60,000 bases of DNA, taken from Lineus longissimus. Its lineage: Eukaryota > Nemertea > Pilidiophora > Heteronemertea > Lineidae. The stretch is taken from positions 13,518,001-13,578,000 of the forward strand of contig NC_088314.1 of NCBI RefSeq assembly GCF_910592395.1. Direction: 5' to 3'. Below, piece by piece: positions 23,829 to 35,696 of the stretch (position 1 is the first letter of the stretch; each line of letters starts with the position of its first letter). Below the pieces are notes generated by a model. The model was not told where the DNA came from. It saw only the letters and a list, made by a program, of their open reading frames with translations, and searched no databases. Both the position numbers and the translations under genes were made by a program.

Positions 23829-23865
23829 ATAACAAGAGGCCCACGGGCCTGGCGCTCAGCTGAGG
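23829..23865. repeat. Repeat terminus AACAAGAGGCCC
   Basis: Inverted copy of the terminus at 21476-21506. The element would extend to the right. No gene is seen in 23866-24349. Confidence 0.4.
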
Positions 23866-24349
23866 GTGAGTTATTGTTTGCACTTAAGGTGGACAGTGGC
23901 ATGAGTTGGTGGGGTATTCCAGATGTTTTGTGCCAATTGTATGATTTGCTGTATGAGAAATGCCTTGGTTGTAGCATGAGAGATTTTGTTCATTGGAGGG
24001 AAGGTTCGAGCCTAGGGGAATTGGTTTTGAGGAAGGTTTGTTTCATTTGCACTAATTATTTCAATATGAGATCATTTGATAATTTTTGTCGAAGTAAATT
24101 TGAAGTAGTCTTCCTTAAAGTGATGTTCCAAGGAAATGAAGATAAGCAAGTTTTAGAAAGTAACTTTATTGGTGAAATGATTTCCTGACCTGCAGGTGAT
24201 TTAGATTATATACAGATGATTGAAATCAAATGTGGTGTACTACTAGTATTAGTATCCCCAATTACAGAAATGGTGACAAGTTGTTGATTAACATAAAAAT
24301 ACAAATATAAATGAAACATGAAAATAAAAATATAAATAAAAGAGCGCAA

Positions 24350-25690
24350 GCTGAACTTATGCAACAAGACAAAGAACAAGTTAAAAGTACTGATTGTCAT
24401 GATATATAGTGTAGTTATGTAGCAGCAATAGGATATGTACACTAATGGTGAAAAGTTTATGGACACCTGTGTGGACATTGTTTCAGAACCAGGTAATTTA
24501 CTTGAAGACGAGTTGTCAGCACTTGTGGGGAATTTTCTTGGTTGAATGATATCAGAAATGTGCAAAAACTGGTGTCCTTAAACTTTTGACTATGAATGTA
24601 CATGTTTAATTTAAAAAGATGAATGGAACATTATACTAAAAAAGTGGTAAGCTACTAAGAGAATGGTTGATAAGTACACGGTTTTGCTTTATGTTCTGCA
24701 GTAGTGATGAACAGGACAAAGAACAAAATAAAAGTACTGATTGTTATGATATATACAGTAGTAGTAGTAATAGGATATGTACACTCATGGTCAAAAGTTT
24801 ATGGACACCTGTGTGGACATTGTTTCAGAACCAGGTAATTTACTTGAACACGAGTTGTCAGCACCTATGGGGAATATTCTTGGTTGAATGATATCAGAAA
24901 TGTGCAAGAACTGGTGTCCATAAACTTTTGACTATGAATGTACATGTTTAATTTAAAAAGATGAATGGAACATTATACTAAAAAAAGTGGTAAGCTACTA
25001 AGAGAATTGTCGATAAGTACACGGTTTTGCTTTAATGTTCTGCAGTAGTGATGAACAGGACAAAGAACAAGATAAAAGTACTGATTGTTATGATATATAC
25101 AGCAGTAGTAGTAATAGGATATGTACACTCATGGTCAAAAGTTTATGGACACCTGTTTTGGACATTGTTTCAGAAACAGATAATCCACTTGAACATGAGT
25201 TGTCAGCACTTGTGGGGAATTTTCTTGGTTGAATGATATTAGAAATGTGCAAAAACTGGTGTTCATAAACTTTTGACTATGAATGTACATGTTTAATTGA
25301 AATGATGGATGGAACATTATACTAAGAAAAGTGGTAAGCTACTAAGAGAATGGTTAATAAGTACACAGTTTTGCTTAAATGTTCTGCAGTAGTGATTAAC
25401 AAGACAAAGAACAAGATATAAGGACTGATTGTTATGAGATATACAGTAGTAGTAGTAATGGATATGTACACTCATGGTCAAAAGTTTATGGACAATTGTT
25501 GTGGACATTGTTTCAGAAAGAGGTAATCCAGTAGAACACTTGTGAGGAATTTTCTTCGTTGACTGTAGAAATGTGCAAGAAGCGGTGTCCATAAACTTTT
25601 GACTATGAGTGTACATGTTCAATTCAAATGATGAATGGAACAGTATACTAACAAAAGTGATAAGTTGTTATGAGAATGGTTGGCAAGTAC
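24350..25690. repeat. Tandem array of four ~345-bp units, each with a Tc1-like MITE
   Basis: The marker GAACAAGATAAAAGTACTG recurs at about 24376, 24721, 25065 and 25408. Each unit carries an inverted-repeat module: TACACTCATGGTCAAAAGTTTATGG at one end and its reverse complement at the other, about 170 bp apart, like Tc1/mariner termini. Between modules lies TTTTGCTTTATGTTCTGCAG, which also occurs in the RPA-like coding exon at about 25910. The array lies at the 3' side of the Helentron. Confidence 0.8.
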
Positions 25691-25711
25691 ATACATGTTT
25701 GTATGAACAGC

Positions 25712-27662
25712 TTAGGACATACTCGTGACCAGGTTGTTTGCATCATATTCAAGGAATGATATGGTGTCTATATTGAGAAGAAATTCTTCAATGTCGTCAC
25801 TCGAAACTGTTTCGGTTATTTTGAAATCCTGTTCAGCTAGGTAATTTATTAGGAGTTGGTCTTTTGCTGATAATTTGAGGATATTGTTATTCTCTGTTGC
25901 GATATCCAGTTTTGCCTTTATGTTCTGCAGTAGTGCGGAACTTCGTTGTCGCATATTACAAGACGGGCATTTGTAAGTTTTGTCGGTCTTGTTTGGTGCC
26001 ACAGTCTTGCATTTCTGCAAGTTTTTTTCATAACAATTTGAATTTGTTCTATTTTGCCATTTATAATGGTGGTTTTTTGCTCATTTGGAAGGAGGTTGTC
26101 TGCGATGGTGACAGTGTCAAGCACTTCGTGATAAGTTTCTACTGTTGTAGATGGTGATGTTGTTAGAGTTTTTAAGCCTGCGGTATATTCTCTAATGCCG
26201 AGGTCCTTCAAGGTGTATGTTTCTGTTAGCTTTATCTTGGGTATTAGGGAACCCCACACGGTTAGGTGTGTACAGCCTGTTTCGTCTGCAATTATGAGGA
26301 CTTTCATATCTAGACTTTTCCCCCAGACATCTTTTGTGATCGTATCTTCTTTTATATCCATGATTTTGGCGACTGTGTTTACCTGAAAGATGAGAATATG
26401 TTATATGGTGTATACTGTATGCACTGGTTTTCTAAAAATGTGCCATTGTTTAATGATGGTGACTACTTTTCTTTTATGGGAACATGGTGATGTTGAAAAG
26501 AATTGTTCGTAATGAATAATAAGAGAAGACTAGAATGAACTGTTTTTCAATTCATTAAAGTGGAGGAATGAATACAGCACAACTGATTTCTGCTCGTTTG
26601 GAGCAGGCACTTTTTTTGCTAGTTGTTTGAATTATGGGGTCATTTGCCAAATAATGGCGAAATATTTGCTTGATTAAGAGTAAAGAGTATTTTTAGAATA
26701 TCATGGACTTGGGCCAGGGTTTAACTAGTTGTATCTGACATTTTGGTAATTTCGACCATAACAGAATTGAATATTCTTAACTGAATGGAAATGCAGCTGT
26801 GAGGAGTATTTTTGTGTGTTCAACACATCAACCGGTATAACTATGATTGTGAAAGTTGTAAATAAAACTCATCAAATGTGTATTAATGTAAAATAATAAA
26901 ATCAATTTTGACAGAAATGCAGATACAACTATTGTACAACCGTGTCAGAGGTCATGATATGATGACTGGATGAGATAATGCCTAATGGTTATTGAAGAAA
27001 GTTACCTTTTGAAAGTTATTGATCTTTTCCAGTTCTCCTAGTTTGATTGTTTGAGTCTCTTCTTCTTTTGGTGGTTTTGGGCGAAAGGAAATTTGTTGTT
27101 TACTTGGACTCATTGATGAAAGGTAGGTAAGTTTCAAGTTCTTCGTATTCGGCTTGTTGTAACTGGTTGCATAGTTGACATTTTCCAATTTGACTGGAGT
27201 TCTGCAAGGTACAAAGTTAAAGAGGATTTCAGTTTGAACATCAGTGGGAAAAGTGAAAGGTCTAAAGGCATAGTTGTTTTTATTTTATACATATACAATA
27301 ATATACGATATACCTTAGCAAGTACCTTTTGTCATGAAATATTGAGTAAAAATTTTCACTTGTATAGTGTACTTGATATTGTCGGAAGGGCACTAGGGGT
27401 GAAAATGTAAGGTTAAAGTGGTCCAATTTCTCCATATGAGACGCTTTTTCAATAGTTACCTTTCAAGCTCAGCTTTGCGGAATTGTTGGTGTAGGTTTGT
27501 TTTAAAACAAACAGTATCTATATACTCGTCTTTGTCAGTCTGACAAACGGCATTGAAATAGTCTCTGTTTGTTCTTGAGCTACGCTTCAATGGACTCGTG
27601 TTGAAGATGAAGACTTTTTTTTCAAAAGTGTCCACATCATCTGCCTTTCTTTTGGTTGCCAT
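25712..27662 (-). pseudogene. RPA-like single-strand DNA-binding protein of the Helentron
   Basis: Exon 1 (27662-27460) starts MATKRKADDVDTF, is basic and Ser/Thr-rich, and ends at a phase 2 donor. Exon 2 (27201-27006) is Lys/Pro-rich. Exon 3 starts at 26382 after a good acceptor and encodes an OB-fold of the RPA1 type (KVLIIADETGCTHLTVW). It is followed by a Cys cluster (CPSCNMRQR) in another frame. One base appears to be missing in a run of A near 26030, so the OB-fold and the C-terminal zinc-like part down to 25712 are out of frame. Helentrons commonly carry RPA-like proteins, thought to help with single-stranded intermediates. Confidence 0.7.
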
Positions 27663-28655
27663 CTTGGTAATCTTGTAAGAAAAGATAGTTGAAATTCTGA
27701 AAATTTTAGTATAATAGTGGAAGTAGAGAGAAGGTGGTTGATGTTATTTTGGCACGCCTTATGGAATACTATTATTTTGCTTGATACTATGAAATGAGAA
27801 GAAGATTGATGAATGGTTAGCAATAGCATCTAAAAGAACAAAGTACATGTATTTTACCTTAATGAAATGATTGTAGATGGTACAGGCGAATAAATAGAAA
27901 CTTTGTTGTGACTTTTGCAGGCAATTACCTATTATAAGTCCTTTGTGAGGAGTAGGAGATCGAGATTTTGTTGAGCAATGTTATCTCGAATATATCCAAG
28001 GATATAGTACTCAGTAGACAGTCCATAGTCTGATTTGCCATTTCGTAGTGAGATTTTGATTTGGGCGTTATATGGATCACAGCGCAGAATTCAAACTTAT
28101 CCAAAGAATGAGCACAAATGTCCATAGATTGAAGTGAAATTCCAGTCAGAAAGTGGTATGTCCAATATCCATTAGACAGAATGTTGTGCAAGGTGACAGT
28201 TTGAGTTTCATTGATAATATTACACTCACAGAGATTTACATAGTTTTGTTCATAATATCACATATGTAACACAAACAGTTTATGCAGTCAGTAAATTGTT
28301 TTGGTACTTGTTCCCTCTTTGTTTTTACACCCCCTACCCAGTTGCAGCTCCAGCAGTATTTAGATATAGCTGCCAATGGAGAAGAAATTATGTGCTGGAT
28401 TATAATATCTTGTGTACAGTATTTCATATTGTTTTTCAGATGAGAAATGAAGTGCATCTGGAAGATAAGGGTGACTCATTTCCCTGTTTGACTATCAGCT
28501 GAGCCCCAATTCATGATATGTTAACAGCAGTTTTTTGTTTAATAATTTATCCAATTGAATTTAATGTCATTGATACAGGTAGATGATTGTACGTCACCTT
28601 TTTGTTTCCCAAGCTATTGACTTTCCCTCTCTCCCCACCCCTTCTTCCAGAAGCC
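27663..28655. other. Non-coding spacer between the RPA and helicase/endonuclease genes
   Basis: No coding signal was found. It probably contains the promoter of the RPA-like gene and the 3' end of the helicase/endonuclease unit. It is A/T-rich. Confidence 0.4.
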
Positions 28656-31029
28656 CTAATGTTGCTGAGTAGTGATGAGACGATAAGCTACTAATATAAT
28701 TTTATGATCTGACCAAGTTGATTCTATTGTAGATGTGGTGAGATTAGGTGCGTTAGAGAATACCATATCAATGAGTGAATCATAATCAGTTGTGATTTCA
28801 CTGATGAATTGTTGACATCCAAATATATTGCAGACAGTTTGCAAATGAGGATCACTGTTGCTCTTTGATATGTCAAAGTTGAAGTCACCAACAACAATTA
28901 AGGGTTGTGTGAGATCTATTTCTGAGACAATAGATTTAAGTTTTGAACACAGTTCTGTAAATGAACAGGTGGGCGACTTATACAAAGTAATAATTTGGAG
29001 AGAAGTTATGGGTTTTGATATGATAATGCAAGATGCTTCGAAGTGTGGTGTTGATGTATGTGAAACTTTGCAGAATGGAGCAAGTTTGTGTGATATATAT
29101 GAAGCTAGGCCATGTGGTGGTCGTTTTGTAGTACTTCCATTATTTTGATCATTTCTATAAAGAGTAAAATTTGGAATTTTAAAGGTGTCATTGCTGTCTG
29201 TTGCAATGAGACGTGATTCTGCTACAACTAGTATATCAGCAGTTAGTATTTGATGGTCGGCAGTGATATCATTTAAATGAAGATTTAAAGATCTTGTATT
29301 ATGGAACATTAATTTGAGATACTCTTGTCCAAGTGAGGATGGTATGATGTAGTTGAGCTTTAAATTAGATTTGTTCCGGAGGCGGTCCATTTCATTAGTA
29401 ACGGCTGAATCTGTACCAATTTTGTTTTCTTGTAAATTCAAAATGTGCAAACCATTAATATTTGTTACTCTACTCAGTGCAACATAGTGTACATGGTTAA
29501 TCTTTCTTCGTGAAGTCATGTCAACAACGACTTCTTTTAGGGAATAACCTTGTGCTTTCCAGATAGTTTTTGAGGCTCCAATTGTTAAAGGAAATTGAGT
29601 CCTTGTAACTGGTGTGTAGTTCTTGCCACGGTAAAATGTGCGTTTTACGGCGAAAATGGGAGTCCAGTTTTTCGGAGTATCAGTTGAAAAGAATGATTTG
29701 TAAGTAGACCGTATAGTTTTTCCAACCTCTGGATTTTGGAACAATACCCAAAGAATTGCAGGTCGGTCAAAATTTTTCATATATTGGATTCTTTTCATTT
29801 CACACATGGTTCCATTAGTCAACCCATCACTAATATTTACATTGCATGTGATCATGTAAGGCAAGCCAACTGCTACTGAGAGGTCATTTACTAGGCCAGC
29901 TGTTACAGAAGGGTCATCAGGAATATGTTCAATAATGGTTTGTTTGACTTGATCACTAAAATCACTTATTACTGTGTCAACAGGTTTTACAATTATCTTT
30001 TCTGATGATGCATGATGAAAGACAAACTGGTTATGTGTTGATACATTAGCTCTTGTACAGTACAAGTGTAATGCATTTTTTGGATAATTAGGGTCATTTT
30101 TGGAAATTACTCTCGAGTTTAATGTTTCAATGTCATCTTTTGTATGTTTGCCTTCTCTTAAACGATTAAGCAGTTGTGCAAAATCCATGTCATCTTTTTG
30201 GCGCATAATTTGGGTTAGTTCAAACATCTTGAAATGGCATTCATTTGTATTTTCAGTCTTATCAGAATAGGTCTGGTTTGGTTCATTATCATTACTAGTA
30301 TCAAATTGTTCACCAGTCCACAAATTGGTTGCTAAATCTCTATAATCAACCTTTTCTCTTTTGGCTGGATCTGAGAAAATCCACTTGTCCATAACTGGTT
30401 GCAGTTGATACAGATCTCCGAAAGTGATGACGTGAATGCTCTTTATTACCTTTTAGTTCTTGTAATCTAAGAGATAAGAATTGGAACATATTTCGCCCGA
30501 CCATGCTAATTTCATCAATGATGAGAACAGATAGATTTCTGTAGTATGTTATGTATTTTTCACTCAGATTATTTGGTAACTTAGTGTATTTCAAGCCTTG
30601 GTTTGGTAAAATATGGAAAGCTGTGTGCAGGGTCGTGCCATGTATATTGTATGCTGCTGTTCCAGTTGGGGCAGTTAGTAGAATACGACAATTTTCAGGG
30701 TCATCGCCTGCATTTGTAGATAAACAACGGAGTAGACTTTGGTGAATAGCTTTAATAGTGACACTTTTGCCTACACCAGCACCACCTGTGACAAATAAGT
30801 GTAACTGCTTAGATGACGTTTTAATATGTTTGAGCACATGTTTGAAGATGTCGCGCTGTTTCCTATTTAAATCTCTCACCAGTTGGTGGTATTCTTCGTC
30901 AGATATTCTACCTGGTAGTTTATCAAAGTGGTGTGATTCTTTTTGAGGATGAAGTCCAATGTCAACCCCTATATCGTAAGTTCTCATTTGTTCACTGTTG
31001 GCAGGATTGAAGAAACTAATTCTGGACAA
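28656..31029 (-). pseudogene. PIF1-like helicase fused to an APE-type endonuclease (Helentron)
   Basis: The first part (31029-30346) has the Walker A motif FVTGGAGVGKSVTIKA, LLTAPTGTAAYNI and the Walker B-like LSVLIIDEISMVG. A frame break near 30430 shifts to the second part (30392-28656), which holds the later helicase motifs (FELTQIMRQKDDMDFAQLL, QGYSLKEVVVDMT, HYVALSRVTN). It then continues without a stop into an exonuclease/endonuclease/phosphatase domain: FHNTRSLNLHL, VVAESRL, VVGDFNFD and WSDHKI, all catalytic positions present. The endonuclease is of the kind found in CR1-like LINEs, as is known for Helentrons. The N-terminal side joins the Rep frame at 30984-31029 through another 1-nt break, so the original protein was probably one Rep-helicase-endonuclease polyprotein. 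Confidence 0.8.
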
Positions 31030-34000
31030 TCATGAACTGTTTGATCAGCATCTTGAGCTTCTGTGTGCATGTTGCTTGGTGCGATACCATCAAACAATTG
31101 TGATTCAGTGTCAGCTCTTTTTGCAGCTTCATCAAGGATGTCAGCCATGTGTTCATATTGCTTTCTTTTGATATCAATAATGGATTTCTTGTCATTATAA
31201 TGGGCATAATGTGTGCTATGGCCACCAAGTAAATCTGATGTTTCATTTCTCCATGGCAAAAAGAGGAGAATTCTTTCTCGGTAACAGTTGTCAGGATCAG
31301 TATTCACATTGTATCGCACATATCTAATTACTCTTGGGTTGTTTTTCAATTTATAGACTACACCACTCTTTGTGGTGAAGTTTACTTCATTTTCATCATT
31401 ATCACCTTGCATATTTTCAGTGTCGGGGTTAATAAAGTGTTCATCTATATCATCTAAATTATCTTGGAATGGGTCATTATTTTGTTTTGGATAAGTAATA
31501 TTGAGTTTTGAGGCATAATCTGCTAAACACCAACTTTCCAACTGCTTTGGTCGAGTACTATATCTTGATATTATATTGCCCACTTTGATATCAGTTGAAT
31601 TTGGAGGAAGTTTTTCTAAATCAGCAGTACTCTTAATTAAAAAAGTACGATCATCAGGTGGTGCTGTTGGAAGAAATATAACATCACGTGTTGCTTTAGT
31701 TAGGGGTAACTGCATGACCAGATAAGCAGATTCTTGAGCTGATATTTCACACGCATTCAGAAATTTGTTTCCTATTTGTCGAACTTGCTGGCGTAAATTG
31801 TTGTTTCCATTTTTTGCTTCTGTACAAGCGTTGTGTAATAAATTACTCATGCCACGAGCTGATTTGCTAACATAGGATACAATATATGTTGCACAAGCAA
31901 ATGCATCCAAAACAAACTGGATATCATGATTGGCTTTCCAAACATTTACTAATGATTTCATGTAGGCATTTACTCGGATTTCTGATGGCTGTCGTTTGAA
32001 AAAGACTTTGGGTCCATTGATTGATGTCCTGAGAGCAGAATAATATTCCTCCTCAGATAATTCTAATTTTTTTAGAAATTCATCGAAGGAGATATCTGAA
32101 CCATCGCCCATTGCATTTAATTCGGCTGCTATTTTTGAGTAATTCGATTTGTGGTTAGCAATATCCTCAGGTTCTATTTCAAATGGGCGCAAGATTTTTG
32201 TGGCAGGCATTGGTGGCAGGGGAAAGTTGAAACGACAGATTGCTTTACCATTTTTTCGACATGTCATACTGTGCTTGTGTAGCTGGAGTTGAATGAAGGT
32301 TAAGTCCGATGTATTAGAAAGTGAACACGTTACGTATTGGTCTATGAATTTGATTAGATCTTCATCGGAGTCTTTATCAAATTGTGGTGCTTTTGCAATC
32401 CACATTAGCATATGAATATGTGGGCTTCCTCTTTGTTGCATTTCTACACGGTAAAAATAATCTGTTACTTTGCCAATGGGATTATGAGGACTTAACAATA
32501 CTGTGTGAAGAAAAGTATGGATTCGATGATCAAAGAATCTCACACAAGTAACAGGGTCTGATTTAATCAAGTCACACTTTTTGGTCCAATTGAAATCAAG
32601 TATTTCATCATCTGAATAGGTTTTGTTATCCAACAAATTCCCCAGAGTACGAAGAAGGTCGATCCATCTTGTTTCAGCAGCAGAGAGTGATATAAACCAA
32701 GTGGGCAAACCCAATTGTCTTATCATTGCAAAGAGATCCTTTTTTTTAGCTTCAAAATATGGTGGTGAACTTCTTATAGTTCGAAAGATTCGGTATCCTT
32801 CATCTAATCTGGTTATTTCATTTACAACAGTAGAATTCAACAAATCACTGGCGTAATAGGTTTTACCCTGTGTTTTACATCGTCGCATAGCTAGTTGAAC
32901 TTTATCTGAAATTTGCTTGATCTGCAATTTTTTCATTTTGTAGAACAGATTTGGTACCGATTTAGCAACTCTTCTATCTGCAGCTCGGAGCTCCCATTTA
33001 CATATGTCACTATAATGTACAGGAACTTTACGTTCTTGATTATCTGGGCGTGTCTGCCCAATGAATATAGATGGAAAGCAGAGATATTCAGAATCTTTAT
33101 CTTGGAAGAGGCCAAGTGGCCTCTGATTTTCTCCTGGTGCAAATGAATAAACATAGGTATTTGATATTTCAGGTTCATCTAGTAAAGTGTCAAGATTACC
33201 TGCTGGATCATCTTGGATTTCTTCAAAATGATCATCAGGGTTATATTGTTCAGCTTCTTCAAATTCTTTAACAAGTGTGTCAACATCAATTGAACTATCT
33301 GGATTATCATTAGTGTCAACAACTGGAGTCTCCTCTTCTAGTTCTACAACTTCAGCAGGGAAACTTTGAAGCCACCCATCATTCACTGTCAAATTGGCAT
33401 TTTTATATAATTCACTGTTGTTCATCAGATAATGCAGTGCAGTTATGATTACAGCAGGACGTACATTCTGTGTAGTCACTGCATGTGTATAGGATAGCTT
33501 CCTTTTCAATTTTATTGGAATCTTGCATGTTTTATCAAATGTTCTTGGAATTGAATTGACTGTAGTTTCCACATCTGTTGGAACATTGACTACTGACCCC
33601 TTCGTGGATAACTGTGAGCCTCTTGGTAACTGTCGTATTTGCATGAATGGTATTCTCAAAGCAATCAATCGCTCTTCAAGTTGAAATAGATTTTCTAATT
33701 CAGGTGGCGTGGGTGGAAATTTCATTCCATTTGCAACAGCTAGTTTTGGGACTTTACCAGATTTTAAAGAATCTATGCATGTACTACAAAGCCACCGCTT
33801 GCCATATACAGATGTTTTTTCTGTCAAAAGACTTTCAACGAAATCAGAGTCAAAGTGCTTAGGCCAGGATTCAGAGGATTTCACTGAATGCCGAAACCAT
33901 GTTTGGTGACAGCAGCTGCAGATGTAAATAGGACCATTGGCAGTTGATTCAAGAAATTGATCAATATTGTCTTTTAATGTTGCGCCATATTTTTTCTTTT

Positions 34001-35696
34001 CATAGGAAGAGAGATCATTACTTAAATCAGGAACACATTGACAATTTTGTAGGGTTTGGGCATTTTGTTTATTAGATTTGTTTTTCATGTATCTGACACG
34101 TTTTTGCAGATGTTCGATTTCTCTGTAAGACACACTGTCGCGCTTTCTTTTCTTGCGAAGCAAATCTCGTTCATTTTCAGAATTTTTTGTATGTTGATCA
34201 AGGTGTGCCTTTTGTTTCAATTCCTTCTCAATATTTTGAACATGTTTTCTTTTAGAATCATCAAGTCTTACTTTCTGTTTTGATTTTCTTTCAATTTCTT
34301 GAATCTTCTGTCTCTTAGAATCATCAAGTCTCGCTTTCTGTTTTGATTTTCTTTCAATTTCTCGAATCTTTTGTCTTTTAGAATCATCAAGTCTAGCTTT
34401 CTGTTTTGATTTTTTTTCAATTTCTCGAATCTTTTGTCTTTTAGAATCATTCAGTTTTTTATCATGCTTTTGTTTTTGTTGTTTAGCCTGATCATGTAAA
34501 TAATTATCAATTAACACATTTGTTGTTGATTTTGTTGTTGTCGATTGTTCAAGACCACGTTTCAAAGTCCTCTTTGATACTATACATACTTCGAAAAATG
34601 TTGCTTCAAATATGCAATCAATAACATTTCCAATATGCTGTTTTAGATAGGCACCAAACTTGTTCAAATCTGAGAATGAGAGTAGAAGAGAAAACCCATC
34701 AGGCGATGGCTTACCATGTTTATCTCTACTATGTGAATCGAATAAATAATATCTCTCATCAATATGCATAACAGTAAAGGCTGCTGCTTGAGATGCTACT
34801 ATCACAATAGCACCATAATGTGACGACATGTTTGCAAAGAAACGTTCAGCTGGTAAAGCTTGGGTATTTGCATCATAATTAAAACAATAATTATTTGACA
34901 CTCCAACTGGTTTGATTTTGAAATTTTCATTGAAACATGAATGGTAAGCTGGCAGTTCATCAATGGCCAAGTAATTCAAGGAGGGTTTGGTCAATTTTAC
35001 TTCCTTGTACCATGAATCTCCTTCATTTAAAATGTCATCTAGGTCTTGTGATTGCCAGTGAGCTGGTGAAATAATGACAGAATATAAAAGAGAAGATGCA
35101 GCATTAGTGACACACTGTCTACCCATGGAAGTTTCAGAGTATCGTTCATTACCTTGGTGACATGAACCTTGGACAACTTTTCTTATAAGAGAGTCAACAA
35201 CATGATCAACTGGGCCAGGATTTGTTTCAATATCATTGCTCAATTTCAGAACATTGGATGCGTACACTTTATACCCAACAGTCAAAACCAAGAACAACAC
35301 TAATGACAATTTAAAAACTACATGCTTGTAATGCCACAATGGTGTTGTTTCTATGGAAGGGTCAAGTGATGAACTTGTTTTAATGTTTATTTCATGACAG
35401 GTGTTTTGGTTCTGTTTGGCTTCATAAGTTTTCATTATTTTGGCAAACCATTTTTCAGACTTTGAATCAATTTTCCAATTCAAATCATCTGAATTAACTA
35501 TGTTATTTAGCTGCTGACTTTTTTGATATAACATTTTCATATTATGCATATGGATCATAACTAGCCAGATTGAGTTGAAGTACCACATAGACGGACAACA
35601 TCCACATGCACTTGTTTCAACTGGCTGACTCAATGCATTTGCAGTTGAAGAAAATTGGCCAACCACAGACCTATATTGAACAAGATCGTTACCCAT
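30984..35696 (-). CDS. Helentron Rep protein with 2A-like leader and OTU/C76-like peptidase region
   Basis: The call starts at the first good ATG (35696); the frame itself stays open upstream through a minisatellite. The leader has a hydrophobic stretch (LSLVLFLVLTVGYKVYA) directly followed by SNDIETNPGP, a 2A-like motif with its Asp at residue 155. Next comes a cysteine-peptidase-like region (RQCVTNAASSLLYSV ... HIDERYYLFDSHSRD), similar to viral tegument or OTU-type deubiquitinases. Then follow a 21-residue Lys/Arg-rich repeat, a DUF6570-like Cys region (ICSCCHQTWF, LCSTCIDSL), and the Rep catalytic centre: HUH motif SPHIHMLMW at about residue 1093 and the two-tyrosine motif YIVSYVSKSARG. 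The frame ends at 30984, with the helicase in another frame. Rep nicks and rejoins DNA through the tyrosines. The peptidase role is inferred. Confidence 0.8.
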   Translation of the reverse strand: MGNDLVQYRSVVGQFSSTANALSQPVETSACGCCPSMWYFNSIWLVMIHMHNMKMLYQKSQQLNNIVNSDDLNWKIDSKSEKWFAKIMKTYEAKQNQNTCHEINIKTSSSLDPSIETTPLWHYKHVVFKLSLVLFLVLTVGYKVYASNVLKLSNDIETNPGPVDHVVDSLIRKVVQGSCHQGNERYSETSMGRQCVTNAASSLLYSVIISPAHWQSQDLDDILNEGDSWYKEVKLTKPSLNYLAIDELPAYHSCFNENFKIKPVGVSNNYCFNYDANTQALPAERFFANMSSHYGAIVIVASQAAAFTVMHIDERYYLFDSHSRDKHGKPSPDGFSLLLSFSDLNKFGAYLKQHIGNVIDCIFEATFFEVCIVSKRTLKRGLEQSTTTKSTTNVLIDNYLHDQAKQQKQKHDKKLNDSKRQKIREIEKKSKQKARLDDSKRQKIREIERKSKQKARLDDSKRQKIQEIERKSKQKVRLDDSKRKHVQNIEKELKQKAHLDQHTKNSENERDLLRKKRKRDSVSYREIEHLQKRVRYMKNKSNKQNAQTLQNCQCVPDLSNDLSSYEKKKYGATLKDNIDQFLESTANGPIYICSCCHQTWFRHSVKSSESWPKHFDSDFVESLLTEKTSVYGKRWLCSTCIDSLKSGKVPKLAVANGMKFPPTPPELENLFQLEERLIALRIPFMQIRQLPRGSQLSTKGSVVNVPTDVETTVNSIPRTFDKTCKIPIKLKRKLSYTHAVTTQNVRPAVIITALHYLMNNSELYKNANLTVNDGWLQSFPAEVVELEEETPVVDTNDNPDSSIDVDTLVKEFEEAEQYNPDDHFEEIQDDPAGNLDTLLDEPEISNTYVYSFAPGENQRPLGLFQDKDSEYLCFPSIFIGQTRPDNQERKVPVHYSDICKWELRAADRRVAKSVPNLFYKMKKLQIKQISDKVQLAMRRCKTQGKTYYASDLLNSTVVNEITRLDEGYRIFRTIRSSPPYFEAKKKDLFAMIRQLGLPTWFISLSAAETRWIDLLRTLGNLLDNKTYSDDEILDFNWTKKCDLIKSDPVTCVRFFDHRIHTFLHTVLLSPHNPIGKVTDYFYRVEMQQRGSPHIHMLMWIAKAPQFDKDSDEDLIKFIDQYVTCSLSNTSDLTFIQLQLHKHSMTCRKNGKAICRFNFPLPPMPATKILRPFEIEPEDIANHKSNYSKIAAELNAMGDGSDISFDEFLKKLELSEEEYYSALRTSINGPKVFFKRQPSEIRVNAYMKSLVNVWKANHDIQFVLDAFACATYIVSYVSKSARGMSNLLHNACTEAKNGNNNLRQQVRQIGNKFLNACEISAQESAYLVMQLPLTKATRDVIFLPTAPPDDRTFLIKSTADLEKLPPNSTDIKVGNIISRYSTRPKQLESWCLADYASKLNITYPKQNNDPFQDNLDDIDEHFINPDTENMQGDNDENEVNFTTKSGVVYKLKNNPRVIRYVRYNVNTDPDNCYRERILLFLPWRNETSDLLGGHSTHYAHYNDKKSIIDIKRKQYEHMADILDEAAKRADTESQLFDGIAPSNMHTEAQDADQTVHDCPELVSSILPTVNK
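34200..34460. repeat. 63-bp intragenic repeat in the Rep gene
   Basis: About four units of 63 bp keep the reading frame and encode a 21-residue unit with the core LDDSKRQKIREIERKSKQK. It is probably a basic coiled coil. Confidence 0.85.

Noticed and set aside
24350-25690. CRISPR-like array
   Set aside because: The units are ~345 bp with no short repeat-spacer alternation, and the genome is eukaryotic.
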